A stretch of 64,000 nucleotides of DNA from Cadophora sp. MPI-SDFR-AT-0126 (GCA_020747065.1 JAGMVK010000001.1:1302001-1366000), one strand, 5' to 3'. Counted from the stretch's first letter, positions 40,983 to 52,614 are shown. A program made the numbers and translations. The notes: a model not told the origin generated them from the sequence alone.

Positions 40983-42003
40983 TTGACGCGAGCAGCCGTT
41001 TGGTAGGTACACTTGAACATGTAGAGGCTTACTCTCATGTTTCTGGATAAGCTGGCTGGGCTGGATTGGACTACGACTGTACAAGGTATCTCTTCGACAG
41101 AGCTGGAGATGAGCGGCATAGAGGGGCGCAGAGGATTGAATCTGTCTGGGAAAGCCCGACTGGTCTCTTGGCTAACGAAACGACAATCAACGAACCAACG
41201 AATGAACGAAACGTCTCACGATTCTTACGATTATGGAAAAGGAAATTCTGTAAATGTAATTAATGCACGCATGGAGTTCTTGACATTGGACTCAACAGGA
41301 CATAACATATTTTACTCACACTCATGCGGATTACCGTGAACCAACACCTTGCTAGATTTGTGAGACTCTAAGCGAGTTGTGAGTATGTAAACAATTGATA
41401 AGATGGTTGGCTAATGCAGTGGGTAGGCAGGCAACTAATTATCCACTATTCTAATTCCATTTTCCCCTCTCGTGTTCGTTTCTGTCAGTGTGGTATTACT
41501 ATTTCATGAAATTCAAGCACAATACTCACACTCTTAGGCGAGGGACAGAGTGATACTGAGGGAGCGTCTTGAAGCACCAAGTACTATACAATTTATCCTT
41601 TTACTCTACACTATCTAGCTAAGTAGCTATCAAAGAAAGTCCAGCTTCCATTTGCCAAATATGTATCCATGATTGGCGTATTCGATGTAATGGTCAAATC
41701 CTCGCGTGACGAACTTTGCAGCTCCAATTTTCATCGGAAATAATTCCCTTCCCAGTCTTGTATGAGCAACGAACGTACGCCATCACTTCTAGAAGTCATG
41801 TCCTTCGGTAACTGATCGGTCAACTTAAAGTTATTGCAAGGAATTAAACACCGAAATCCAGACTCCTGCGCTATGCTAGTATCATTCCAATGTAATGTCA
41901 TCGCTTGACTGAACGAAAGTGCGCCAAATCAACAAACGCATAGCCAAGGATATGAAAACAACACAATTCCTTAATTGAGGCCAGCTTGAGATGAGTACCG
42001 GAT
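40983..42003. other. Convergent 3' flanks, no gene seen
   Basis: The downstream ends of the plus-strand PH gene and the minus-strand Cys-rich gene meet here. AT-rich, short ORFs only, no terminator signal that I can call. Confidence 0.5.
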
Positions 42004-43915
42004 TCAGAACTGCGTAATGATGTCTGGGACATGCAACTCATCAATTTCCTCCGTGACAGCCATGCCATCCTTAATTTCAAGCGGTGCACGGCCGAATTCG
42101 CCTTGGACCAACTCGCCTGCTTCCATCGCTGTGAGAGGTTTGGAAACCAGGTTATCATTGCCATCTTGATGAACATCAATATCCATATCGATGTCAAGCG
42201 AGAACGTATCATCTTCTTCTTCTCCCAGTTCCTGCTCTATTTCCGCTACCACTCCTGTGTCTGATACATACTCAGCAATATGTCCACTCGGTCGACGCCC
42301 GAGTCCAAGTCCAAGACCGTGTGGCGTACGTGGTTCCCTTGAGAGTATGTTGAAGGACTGCTCGGTCGGTGTGGGAGGTGGAAGCGGCGTCACAGTTGCG
42401 AGCGTGTGGATCCGTCGTGCGGACTCTAAAGGCGAGGGCGAGGGAGAGTAGGAGTGGCGTCTGTTGGGTATCTCGGAAGCCGGGAGGGAGGAGAGGGTTT
42501 CGCGCTCGAAGGAGTTCAGGATTGGGGTTGTGGGTTGGGCGAGAACGGTTCCAATGCCGGTTCTAGATGAGAAGGTGGTAGAGGGAAATGGTGGGAGGGT
42601 TGCGAATGTGGGTGTGTTGGGCCGATTGGGGCTTGATGGAGCGGCAGCTGGGGATGTGAATGTGGGTGAGACGGATGGGTGTGTGGGTTCTGAGGCGAAG
42701 ATTCCTAGACCGAGGGAGGTTGGGCGGCGCTTTATCTTCTTTCTGCGTTTGGGTGAGACTGTTGGACTGGGTGTTGGAGATGGACTGTCGTCGTCGTCGT
42801 CTGGATTGGCCGGAAGGCGCTGGATGGTGTTAGCGATTTGAATTTCTCATTGTGTCTTAGTGTCATGGATCTAAGCAGATGCTTGAAGGAGTCGTACAGG
42901 AGGAGGATTCGGTCTCAATCCCAGATTCTTAACATGCTTTACCAATGCGACTGGTCTCTGTTTCTGCAGGTGGAATCCAAAACCCGTGATGGCTGTCGCG
43001 GGAATATCACCATTCGCAATACCATTCAGAGACAGAAAACTGCGCTCTTTCATGGACGGTCGGCAAGAGTGACAGCATTTGAATTGACATTCGCCGCCTT
43101 GAAGCGGGAACCATGGCTTCAGGCCATTGTTGTTGGTTGGTAATTCTGCGGGGATGGGGAGACCTGGTGGTGGATTTGGATAGGGTGTTGGGAGTGGACG
43201 GTTGGAGTAGAACGATTCGGGGAAGTATGTGTAGTCTGGTGTGGAAACTGTGTCGAGGAGCTATGGTGGTGTCAGTCAATCTGGTTAGAATTGGATAGTG
43301 GTCAGGAGCGGGGAAGAGAAGCGTTCGGGAACGCGTGCTCGATGGACTCCAGCAACTTACATGAGCTCTCTGAGCAAGAACAGTCTTTAGCTGCTCTGGC
43401 GTGTAATGTTTCATGGCCTCATCGCTGATCTCGGTCAAGAAGCTCAACTTGTCGAGTCTTGCCGCTGCGCTTCGCTTGCGTGGAGAGACTGACTTGGGAA
43501 AGATGTCACAAAATTTATCCAATTTCTCCTGTAGTCATGAACCGTAAGGTCAGAGCTGACTCTAATGATTTGGATAACACTCGCAGAAATCATCGAAAGA
43601 ATCTGTACGCCCTGGGTGATGAACACTAACCTCGCATCCTCTCTTGATATCCTCTTCTAAGAGCAATTCTCGATCTTGAGTACAGCGGTACAGCCAACCA
43701 AACGAGCCTAGACGAAGGCATTGCGCGCAGCGGAAGTCTCCAGTATAGAGACGCGTCGTGCTGATATGGGTACATTGGCCGTTGCCACCATTCTTGCGTG
43801 TTCGGGGCGAGGTGGTCGGGAAGGTTGAGATGGTGAAGCGGCGAGGAGAGGGAGGTGCTTGGTCTACGACCGTCGCCATGGGAGGTGGATTCTGCGTGGT
43901 GTCGTTGGCATCCAT
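42004..43915 (-). CDS. Conserved-looking Cys-rich protein of unknown function
   Basis: Minus-strand exons 43631-43915, 43361-43528, 42898-43260 and 42004-42819 give 543 residues; introns are 102, 100 and 78 nt (GTTAGT..TACAG, GTAAGT..CATAG, GTACGA..TCCAG). Two Cys clusters stand out: CTHIS followed by RLYTGDFRCAQCLRLG, GWLYRCTQDRE in the N-terminal part, and GGECQFKCCHSCRPSMKERS in the middle, followed by SLNGIANGDIPATAITGFGF. The first cluster resembles a treble-clef or ribbon zinc site. The C-terminal half is Ser/Pro-rich and disordered, with a basic patch (SPKRRKKIKRRP) that could be a nuclear signal and an acidic end. I cannot name the family. Role unknown; a zinc-binding nuclear protein is the best guess. 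Confidence 0.75.
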
Positions 43916-45605
43916 CCCAAGATGTAGATGCTTGAGGTTGTTTGATGATGTCGAGAGTCAGAAGGGCTTGCTGAGCTTGTTGATGTTTACAAGCGAGCGC
44001 AACTTTTCTGACCCATGGCCGACAGTCGCTTTGAACGTGACTTTCGTCAAAGCTATCAATGTTGAAAGAGAATTTGTTACTTTGACAAGTGGATTGAACG
44101 TGATCCATCTCTGATAATGGAAATTACCTTCCATGGTCATGTCTTGAGACACTTCACCTTGAATAGGAAAAAGAACATCCTGGCCCATTATCGATTTCTT
44201 GCTACTTTATCTCAGTCGATGAATAAGAGAGCAAGTACCCTTGACGGAATCCTGAAGATATTTAAGATTGTGGCATTTCAAGGCTTCTTCAACCGCCAAT
44301 GCTTGACAAGGTAGGAAGTGTGAAGTTTTACCAGGGAAATGACTGTGATTGAAATGCACATTCGCAGAATGTATTAAACAGGTTTGCTATGCAAGATATT
44401 ATCATAAGTGATATTCAAATCATAAGTCCAGTGTGTCCCTGAACACACTTTGCAGCAACTCTCTGATATTCTTGAAGATTCTCACGGGACAGAAAATGTA
44501 CTGAAACAGAATACGCAAGTCAAAGCAATGGCAGAGAGTAAAAAAGGGAAATGATTCTGTTGCAATTTTTGATCGACCACCATCATTCAATGATTCCGTA
44601 TGTCTTATTGTCGAGGCGGAATGTTGATATTGGTTTGAGTGGCTCAATACTTGCCAAGCAAATCGACGAAGATGTACTTCTAGCATCAGCATTGCACATG
44701 GCTTAATTCGGCCTGTTTTAACATTGATCCCAACAACGGGATAAATCCGTTGAATAGTTGCGTCAATCAGACGTCCACAGTGCTCCCGCAAATTGCTTTT
44801 TTGGCACAATATCTTAAACATTTGGCGGCTCCGGCCGGATGCCAAGCTGGGTAAGATGGTTGGCTGTCCTGACCTAAAGGAAAAGGGTTTATCCCCAGAG
44901 TTTCTCGGCAGTAACACGAAAAGGTATCACAGAACGGTTCGCAAGTTAGCATTTTCGTAGATCGAGGCAAATTGTGTTCATATGGTCGAGCGGACAGGAT
45001 CGGCACCAAGCGTAGTAGTTTCGGTAAGTAGTGCAATAGCTCGAGTGAGGATTGGGAGGACGAGGACGACGACGACCTGGTGGTGGTTGTTTATTTCCCT
45101 CGTTCGTCTCCCGGCGGACAGCTCACCAAGCCACCCAGCTTGATCCCTGCTGAAGTCAACGCGACACTAATCAATTAGCACCCTCTCCTCTGCCTCCTCT
45201 CTCTCCGCATTATTACAACCTCTCCTCTCTTCTCCTCCTTCATCTTGTCTCCTCTCTCACGATTGCCGCGGCTATTTGCTCTAGGTGATTACCACAACAT
45301 CGGCCTCCATCACCTATCGCAGCGGTCGTCTGCGAGGATATCCGCAGAATCCTAAAGGTCGGTCGCCCGCAATATACTTTCCTTGCTTTCCGTCCACTGG
45401 CTGCACAAGAGGCCTAGTCGCATCCCAGCCCAGCTTGTGTCGCGCTACCTCGGCTTCAATTCAATCAGTAAACATTGGCCTGGGAAGCTACGTTCCGCGC
45501 AACTGGCGCACTCGGCGCATTGTGTCAGCTCCATCATCATTATCAAAACATCTGGCTGACCTTCTGGCACGCAGACATTAGAACCACCCCCCAATAATCA
45601 TCACG
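43916..45605. promoter_or_regulatory. Divergent intergenic region with pyrimidine-rich leader for the Mpv17-like gene
   Basis: 1.7 kb between two divergent starts, no gene supported. A strong C/T-rich run at about 45178-45262 and C/A-rich sequence after it look like promoter core and leader of the gene at 45606. ORF 44420-44917 (minus) lacks any motif. Confidence 0.45.
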
Positions 45606-46468
45606 ATGTCAGTCAAATTCGAGAAGGATACAATCAAGCAGACCGGTGGCGCTGCCGCCGCGCTGCCCAGCATGAAGTCGGGAAAGCACGAATTGGCCGA
45701 TGAGATCGGTACAGCATTGACCGGAGGAAAGAGCAGTGTTGGACAGAAGGGCTATTTGGCCGTACGTGATGCATGGATGTGATAGAGATGATGGCAACGT
45801 TGCTGATGACCACTGCCAGGCATACCTCAAGCAGCTTCAGACGAATCCCCTCCGCACGAAGATGTTGACCTCCGGCACATTATCCGCATTGCAAGAACTC
45901 CTCGCGTCCTGGATCGCGAAGGACATCACAAAGAGTGGGGGTTACTTCTCTTCCCGAGTGCCCAAGATGGCAGCATATGGAGCTTTCATTAGCGCACCGC
46001 TGGGCCATGTCCTCATCAGCATACTCCAGAAGGTCTTCGCCGGCCGGACGAGTTTGAAGGCGAAGATTCTCCAGATCCTGTTCAGCAATCTGCTCGTACG
46101 TACAACCATCTCCCACCATCTACACAGTTACTAACAGAAATCAGATTGCTCCCATCCAGAACAGTGTCTACCTGGTCTCAATGGCCATTATTGCCGGCGC
46201 TAAGACTTTCCACCAAGTTCATGCGACCTGGAAAGCAGGTTTCATGCCTGTCATGAAGGTCAGCTGGGTCTCATCGCCACTGGCGTTAGCCTTTGCACAG
46301 AAGTTCCTTCCTGAGCACACCTGGGTTCCCTTCTTCAACATTATCGCATTCTTCATTGGAACCTATGTCAATTCTGTTACCAAGAAGAAGCGTCTTGCCG
46401 CTCTCCGCAAGAGACATTTCGATGAGAACAGAAGACCAGATGAGGGATATGGTGGGCCAAAGTATTAG
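45606..46468 (+). CDS. Mpv17/PMP22-family membrane protein
   Basis: Exons 45606-45761, 45820-46095 and 46145-46468 give 251 residues; introns are 58 nt (GTACGT..GCCAG) and 49 nt (GTACGT..ATCAG). The protein begins with a short hydrophilic segment, then shows the family start YLKQLQTNPLRTKMLTSG, a central GHVLISILQKVFAG and the C-terminal block VHATWKAGFMPVMK, then WVPFFNIIAFFIGTYVNSV with a Lys/Arg-rich tail. Four short membrane segments are expected. Family members sit in peroxisomal or mitochondrial inner membranes (PMP22, Sym1, Mpv17) and affect permeability; which membrane applies here cannot be read from the sequence. A Pex11-family gene lies 2 kb downstream. Confidence 0.88.
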
Positions 46469-47100
46469 GATCGAGGCAGAATTGGATGGACATATTTGAT
46501 GCGCTACGCTTTTCCGGCACTTCCTAATGCAGTGTCCCACTTATGATCTAGGCTTGACTTGTACGACAAAGCTTCGATCGGTTACACAATGACAGGTCTG
46601 GCTTCGAGGACCAATTCCCCATGTCCAGGCGCTTTGCTTGCTTTTCAGTGGATACATATGTCACGAATATCGGATAGAGGAGGTGATCCTTTCTGTGGTC
46701 ATTTCATTGGTTATAAACTGTTACATATGCACTTTCTACTGGCGACTGTTTGCCTTTATCCACGGACACGTGAGGTTACACCCTTCCCGACCGTTGAGCT
46801 GTGACTTTCCACTTTCCACGTCTGTATCCAAGTGACAGCGGAAGGAGTTCAATAGTGTATCATTTTACCACCAGAGCACGACGTGGCTTAGTATGTCATC
46901 GTGACTCTGTCTTCCCGGTCCATGGAGGGGAAGCTGTTTGAGGGGCTCAAATAGTTTTGACCCCAGTCGTCCCCATTTTTCGTACTCAACGTCGTTACGT
47001 CCCATACTCCGGATTTCTCCTCTATCCAGTACCATAGCATTGATCTTCAGTTTCATCTTTTCGTTATCCCGAGAATACTCTACTAGATCATACATCAAAC
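46469..47100. other. Intergenic, no gene seen
   Basis: The 3' flank of the Mpv17-like gene and a C/T-rich leader (about 46965-47060) for the gene at 47101. Confidence 0.5.
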
Positions 47101-48042
47101 ATGTCTTGGTTACCACACCAGCGGCAGTCGCCACTGCGCCGAGGAAATCCCAATGTCCCATACTACCCTGGGGTAGGAATGCCTGTGCAAAGTCCCCTTG
47201 CAGGCATGCCAGGCATGTCAGGCGTAGTCCCCAATCCCGTTCAGCTCCAACTCGCCCGCAACTCTCGATTCACCAATCCCATGTTTACAAGGCGCGCACC
47301 CCTCGTGCCCAACGCCGGCGTCCCTTTCAGCACCGCGCTCCAAAGACCCCTCTACCCACCCCTAAACCCAGGCCTAGGCCTAGGCCTCTCCCCTCTTCAA
47401 CCACCCTACGACCCTTATGCCCCCTACCCGTACTACGCAGACCCACGGTTCTCCTCATCCTCCTCCTCATCATGCTGCGACAGCGCCGCCAACAGCAACT
47501 CGAAATCCGACTTCGAATTCAAAGTCAAAGACGTGACCGTGCGTGGCAAAGCGCGATCCGTTCGGGCCTCGTACCTCCTCGAAGCAACCAAGTTCGAGGC
47601 CGATCTCGTCAAGTACATGGATAAGAAGAAGGAGGAGGATGTGCCCGACAAGGTGGTCGACATGTTGCTCTCGTGGATCAATCGCGAGAACTACTCGAAT
47701 AAGGATCCCTTTGATGAGGTCACGCTCAACATATTGGCGAGTAATGTGGGGTGTAAGTCTGTTCTGGATCATAGTCTATCGAGGCTGAAGAAGATGGAAA
47801 AGGACATTGATGGTCCTGATCTCGTGAAGATCATTGGTACGATATACTTGAGTAGTAAGGTCGATGATGGGCTCGTCAACTGGCTTGTCAAGCACCTTAA
47901 GGCGGGTGGGAAGTGGCGCGATTTGATTGAGTATGATCTCTATCGTGATCTTGCGCATGAGAGGCCGGAGGTCCAAGCCGAGCTTATGAGGGCGTTGGGC
48001 CTGTGGCAGCAGCCGGATGATAAGGGGTTGAGGTCACTGTGA
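47101..48042 (+). CDS. Hypothetical protein with a helical C-terminal domain
   Basis: A single exon of 313 residues. The N-terminal third is Pro/Gly/Tyr-rich and disordered (GMPGMSG, NPGLGLGLSPLQPP), then a Ser run and a pair of Cys. From about residue 135 the sequence becomes charged and helical: KARSVRASYLLEATKFEADL, VVDMLLSWINRENYSNKDPF, SRLKKMEKDIDGPDLVKIIG and a C-terminal RALGLWQQPD. I recognise no named domain. Codon use is ordinary for this window. No signal peptide or membrane segment is seen. It is convergent with the Pex11-family gene. Confidence 0.65.
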   Translation: MSWLPHQRQSPLRRGNPNVPYYPGVGMPVQSPLAGMPGMSGVVPNPVQLQLARNSRFTNPMFTRRAPLVPNAGVPFSTALQRPLYPPLNPGLGLGLSPLQPPYDPYAPYPYYADPRFSSSSSSSCCDSAANSNSKSDFEFKVKDVTVRGKARSVRASYLLEATKFEADLVKYMDKKKEEDVPDKVVDMLLSWINRENYSNKDPFDEVTLNILASNVGCKSVLDHSLSRLKKMEKDIDGPDLVKIIGTIYLSSKVDDGLVNWLVKHLKAGGKWRDLIEYDLYRDLAHERPEVQAELMRALGLWQQPDDKGLRSL

Positions 48043-48711
48043 GGTGGAGTGGGGTAGCTTATATTGATGTTCGGCTAGACAGGTTGGACAACTGCTGCTA
48101 CCATGCGGCATTGCGAGCCTTGAAAAGATGTCGCGAGCAGGAAAATGCCTGTTGGGTGAATGAATACGTTTTCTGTCTGTTCGTCTCATTCTGTTCCGGG
48201 AGGCACTTCTATACTTGGGTACTGTACACCGCACTTCTAGCACGTTTTGGCGGGAGGTACCTTTTGAATTCTGGGTGGAATTAGGAGGTGCAGAGTACAC
48301 AAAAGGATCGCACAGTACTATATTCCGCGTTCGGACGTTATCTCGATGTTGTATAGCGAGTCTTATGAATGAATGGATGATATGATTTGCATTACTTGAG
48401 ATGAATGTGGGTGGATAATGAATGGATAATCTTATGCTTTGGCTTTGTTTGGTCATTTGAGAGCATTCACGGATGTTGACATCCAGTGTATACGATGTTT
48501 TCGCACGGAGTAGATCATGACAGCGGCTTCTTGGGAATTATTTGCCTTGAAAATAGTCCGAACAATGCTTCTCAAACAGGGCCGACGAAAGAAGAATCGG
48601 TTATACTTTTACACGACAGCTTCCCATAGACTAAATACTACAATGAAGCAAAGCCACTTGTATCATAAGGGGTATAATTCGATCCAACTGATCAAGTCTC
48701 GTCTGAAGTCA
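48043..48711. other. Convergent 3' flanks, no gene seen
   Basis: Between the hypothetical gene (plus) and the Pex11-family gene (minus). Only short, motif-free ORFs. Confidence 0.5.
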
Positions 48712-49659
48712 TCAACTCATCCCACTCAGCCTCCACGCCTCCTTCAACTTCGCCAACCCGGCTACACTTCCAAATAAGCCAACCCAGAATTCCCCTACAA
48801 GGCCATTCTCCAGACTCCAATGCAATGTCAATGGTGCATACGCTGCATTAACTAACAATTGGCGTCTCCACCTTTTCCAGAATTCCTCCTCCGCCCTCTC
48901 CGCCTCTTCCTCCCTCCCCTTCCATTTCACCACCTTCCTCTGTTCGCTCCTCTCCCTCCCTAACCTCACAAAATCCAACAGCACATGCAGAGCCCAGAAC
49001 CGCGAACTCCACACCCACGCCTTATTCTGCTTCTCTGAACTCCAGTCCCATATGCCCTTCGAGCTGAGATACGCGAAGTTCTCCAGGTACTGGTAGAGGA
49101 CATTGGAGACGACTTGGATGCCCGCTATACCGCGCACGACTCTATCCCCACCATCCTGATTCCATACTTGTTTCCCCCAGCTATACAACCCCAGCAGTCC
49201 CCACAACCTGGCGAAAATCCTCACGTCAGATATCAAACTCGACAGCGCTTTCAGGCGCGCAGACACGATCAGCAATTTCGAGGGCGGGATGTTCGACGTC
49301 GAGATGTAGAGCGTTGTGTTTGGGGGGAGGGAGATGGCCTTTTCGATTATGGAGAGGGCTTTGGATCGGATCCGGGAGAGGGATATGCTGGTTAGGATGC
49401 TGGAGGTGAGGAGGGAGGTGTAGCAGATGGTTAGGAGGAGTGTGTCTGTTCCGGTGGGCGTGGAGAGGATTTGCGAGAGGCGGGTGAGGGTGGCGTCTGT
49501 TTTGGAGAGGTAGAGGGGGAGCCAGGCGCGGAGGTTTCGTACAGAGGGGGGGAGTCGAGGAGGGCGTGGGTGAGGGAGGTGGTTTGGGAGGGGATTTGGG
49601 AGGGGTAGTGCTTTGTCGGGGGATGTGTCGGAGGGTGGGAGGCCGCTTATTTCAGACAT
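48712..49659 (-). CDS. Pex11-family peroxin (Pex11C-like)
   Basis: A single exon of 315 residues on the minus strand. The ATG at 49659 (MSEISGLPPS) was chosen; a TTG lies three codons upstream. The N-terminal ~45 residues are Pro-rich. The Pex11-like body starts near LSKTDATLTRLSQILSTPTG and includes DVRIFARLWGLLGLYSWGK, VVSNVLYQYLENFAYLSSKG and a late hydrophobic hairpin (NAAYAPLTLHWSLENG, GEFWVGLFGSVAGLAKLKEA). The LARLWGL-like helix and the Y-x-x-EN-x-AYL block are typical of filamentous fungal Pex11C. Pex11 proteins elongate and divide peroxisomes from the cytosolic face of the membrane. Confidence 0.8.
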   Translation of the reverse strand: MSEISGLPPSDTSPDKALPLPNPLPNHLPHPRPPRLPPSVRNLRAWLPLYLSKTDATLTRLSQILSTPTGTDTLLLTICYTSLLTSSILTSISLSRIRSKALSIIEKAISLPPNTTLYISTSNIPPSKLLIVSARLKALSSLISDVRIFARLWGLLGLYSWGKQVWNQDGGDRVVRGIAGIQVVSNVLYQYLENFAYLSSKGIWDWSSEKQNKAWVWSSRFWALHVLLDFVRLGRERSEQRKVVKWKGREEEAERAEEEFWKRWRRQLLVNAAYAPLTLHWSLENGLVGEFWVGLFGSVAGLAKLKEAWRLSGMS

Positions 49660-50441
49660 GGTTGCCAACGATTACTTTGGTAGTTGAGACGAAAGAGAGG
49701 ATGAGAAGTTCTGAGAATGGAACGAAGTGAAGTGAAAGAAGGAGGAAAAGAAATTGTACAGAATCGCATGTGAGTGTTGATGCAGGAGTTCCCGGCTTGG
49801 TGGGACGCGATAAGATCCACAGGCGCTGTGCCGAGCCTTCGGGCCGAGGCTCGAGTGCGAGCTTCTGATTGGTGAGATGACCGACGTCTCATGTCTCTGT
49901 TTACTTCATCGTCGCTTAGTCCATTAATCTGTCATTTTCAGCTCATCATTCAAAGTCTTCTTATCAGATTATCACTGGCAATTACAGATACATGACGTTA
50001 AAAAGCTTCTGCAATGGACAGGAGAATTCGGATCACTGTTCTACCGTTTGAATCAGTCCTCGATCTGGAAAATGCTGCTCACCCGGGAACTATCAGGGTA
50101 GGGGACTCAGGGAACCAAAAATACAGAAACAACAACGATAGTAAATCCATTAAAAGCTCCTACGCTTGAAAACACACAAATATAATCCATCAAAATACCT
50201 CGCATAACACCAAAGGAAGCCAATACCATCCAACTTCATGGAAAGCACCCGACAAAACATCTCGCGTAAAAGAAACGCAGTCCCGCGACGGAATATCCAT
50301 ACCCGCGACTCATTCATAATAATAGACTATGACTCTCTCAAAACTCTCTCAGCCACAAATCCAATACTCCATACTCGCATCTGTCAACAATTCACTCGAC
50401 TCTGTACATCACTTCCTCCACAGGAACCAAGTACATGAGAT
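49660..50441. other. Intergenic, no gene seen
   Basis: Upstream of the Pex11-family gene (minus) and downstream of the hypothetical gene ending at 50442. GA-rich plus strand at 49690-49760, that is C/T-rich on the minus strand, fits the peroxin leader. Confidence 0.45.
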
Positions 50442-51005
50442 TCACCAAGTCTGAACTTCACCACCAGCAGACACAGGATAGCAACCTCTCATTGCCAAGT
50501 TAGGTCTGAGCGTCATTCGGAAAAATTTGCAGTCATCCTTACACTTCAGATCCCACTTCTCAGCCTTCATCTTGAACGGCTCGCCTCGGGCAAACCACTG
50601 AATCAGACTAATCTCCACCCAGTCCTGGTCCAGATCCGTGGGGCACACGAAGTATCTGTGTGAGTAGACTGGACCGAAATCATGGCGAGAAGTGACGTGG
50701 ATGACGTAGGGAGTTGTTGGAGTCAGCGGGTTGTTCTCTAAGGCTTCAAGGGAAAAGACGGGTGCGGGTTGTGGCTGTGGGATGTTGTTCAGTGTTGGGG
50801 GTGAGGATTCAGGCTCAAAACCCATGATTAGGGAGATTAGGTCGGTGGCGTGTTGGCGACGGACTGCGAAGGCGAGAAAGCTCAGGAAGATGGCTTCGTG
50901 GAGGTCTCGGTTTGGGTCGTTGTGCAGTTTCATGTGGGATGAGTCGTGGACTGGAACGGCGGAGCCGCAGCAGAAAATGGAGCTGACCACTGAAGGTGTA
51001 GACAT
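50442..51005 (-). CDS. Hypothetical protein, 187 residues
   Basis: A single minus-strand ORF starting MSTPSVVSSIFCCGSAVP. It has ordinary amino-acid composition, a Pro-rich middle, and a folded-looking C-terminal half (PYVIHVTSRHDFGPVYSHRY, WVEISLIQWFARGEPFKMKA, CKDDCKFFRMTLRPNLA). I recognise no domain and cannot offer a function. The N-terminal CC could be acylated but no myristoylation Gly is present. A C/A-rich leader is visible upstream on the minus strand. Confidence 0.55.
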   Translation of the reverse strand: MSTPSVVSSIFCCGSAVPVHDSSHMKLHNDPNRDLHEAIFLSFLAFAVRRQHATDLISLIMGFEPESSPPTLNNIPQPQPAPVFSLEALENNPLTPTTPYVIHVTSRHDFGPVYSHRYFVCPTDLDQDWVEISLIQWFARGEPFKMKAEKWDLKCKDDCKFFRMTLRPNLAMRGCYPVSAGGEVQTW

Positions 51006-52212
51006 GTCTGAATCTGCTTTGTACAGCGCCTGCAGTATCCTTTATCTTCTTATTTATGTAGCAAGTGTTGTGTATGACGGTAAATACTGTAAGTGCTGCA
51101 AGTGACTGGTGATGGTGGAGATAATGCTGCAAGATGATGTTGAAAGATGGATGTTGAGGGGCAGGTTTGGTGATGCAGCTGGAAGAATTTATACCCAAAT
51201 CTGCGCTCAAAGTTGTGAATCTGTTCGTTGAACGTCTGAATCATGGGCTTCTCCTCATTGAATCAGAGAAGAATAATCAACTGAATCACAAACTGCGTCC
51301 GGGCGAATGTAAATACCATTCGATCAATGTCTTGTTAGGATTCAGAGAAAAACCTTGGGAATTACTTGGGACCTTAGTGGGCCTTTTTTTTTTGTCAATA
51401 TGTTGCTCTGAGACATCGCCATGATCCTCATGTGCAGGTTTCATTCGGTGGGAACCGTACGATAAAGGTTCATTCAGAGACGTACTGTTATGTTGAATGA
51501 CTGATGTTGCAGGATTATTGTGCCTTGAGATAATCACATCTGTGAGGCAGAAGCGATTCAGAGGGTCAAAACAAGATACTCGCTTAACACCTCTTGTACG
51601 CAGACATTCTCGTTCCTTTGTGCGGACACATCCGTGGCGGCTGCTAGAATATCTGGCAATACTCAAGGAGGGCTTTCGTAGCAAAATTCCGAAGACTTGG
51701 ATCACTGCGCCACGCGTCATTCACAGGGCTTCTGGACCGATGCTTCGGCTTGTCGGCACCTTGATTCTTCACTACTACCTGAAGGATTTCAACAATAATG
51801 ACTATTTTGACCTCACAGGACTTGCAGGCGAATCACATGTATAAAATATTGAGTTTGAATGACAGCACTGTTTAAAAGAAGAGATCCTGGAGGCTGAGCA
51901 ACAAGAGAAAGTTATCAGCCTTTGGCTCACGGAATGGAAAGTAAGCCTAGCTACAAATTACAAGCTCCTTAACCAAACGTCTGAACAAGACACAGTCAGT
52001 GACAAATGTTACTAAAAGAAATCACTAGAAGCAATTTCTAACATGGTGATGTTCATAGCCCGTAGTGGACCACAAAAGGCACATATTTTGTGATCAAGCT
52101 TTCATTTTCCATATTGGCAATCGCTTCCCATCAAGGGAAGTGACAAGTACCCATTCCGCCATATTCGACCGTTTCCATTCCTTCCTTTATCCAAGTTGCC
52201 TTGATTACCCTC
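51006..52212. other. Intergenic, no gene seen
   Basis: ORF 51497-51844 (plus, 115 codons) and its antisense shadow have no motif or leader and are not accepted. The last part is the 3' flank of the small secreted protein gene. Confidence 0.45.
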
Positions 52213-52614
52213 TTAGTTGACCTTCGCCTGAGACAAAGAAGTGATAACATTCGCGCCATCTATGAATCCCCCAGCGACCTTGGCACGGCACAGTGACTTG
52301 CCACGCTCAATGATCGCAGCATCACATTGTAAATTCGCAGTCGCAACACAGCTTAGAGATCCACCGCCTATCAAAAGTCAATCAAATTGTGTAGGAAACG
52401 GAATTGGATACAGATGCTTACAAGGATTGCCGCCTGGGACACAGCGACCTGCTGCTCCAGCAGCGGTGGTGCAGGCGTCTTGCTTCAAGCTGGTGTTCGC
52501 GACACAGCATGCACCTGTAGGGACAACGCGACCACCATTTTGACGCTCGCTTATGACTGAAGCGGTGGAGAGTGCGCTGAGAGCAAGGAGGAGAGCGGTA
52601 ATCGAGAACTGCAT
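52213..52614 (-). CDS. Small secreted cysteine-rich protein, candidate effector or surface protein
   Basis: Minus-strand exons 52422-52614 and 52213-52367 give 115 residues; the 54-nt intron (GTAAGC..GATAG) interrupts the codon of the fifth Cys. A clear signal peptide (MQFSITALLLALSALSTASV) precedes a Kex2-like dibasic-poor spacer (ISERQNGG). The mature part has eight Cys: CC, then single Cys after ten, nine, six, six, seven and twelve residues. The order does not match the C..CC..C..C..CC..C hydrophobin pattern. The C-terminus is folded-looking (AAIIERGKSLCRAKVAGGFI, NVITSLSQAKVN). Similar short secreted proteins are known from many Pezizomycotina with unknown function. C/T-rich sequence precedes the start on the minus strand. 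Confidence 0.8.

Noticed and set aside
44420..44917. 165-codon minus-strand ORF
   Set aside because: No motif, no start context, lies in an upstream region of two divergent genes.
51497..51844. 115-codon plus-strand ORF and its antisense partner
   Set aside because: No motif on either strand and no leader sequence.
52213..52614. Hydrophobin
   Set aside because: Eight Cys are present, but their order lacks the two CC pairs at the hydrophobin positions.
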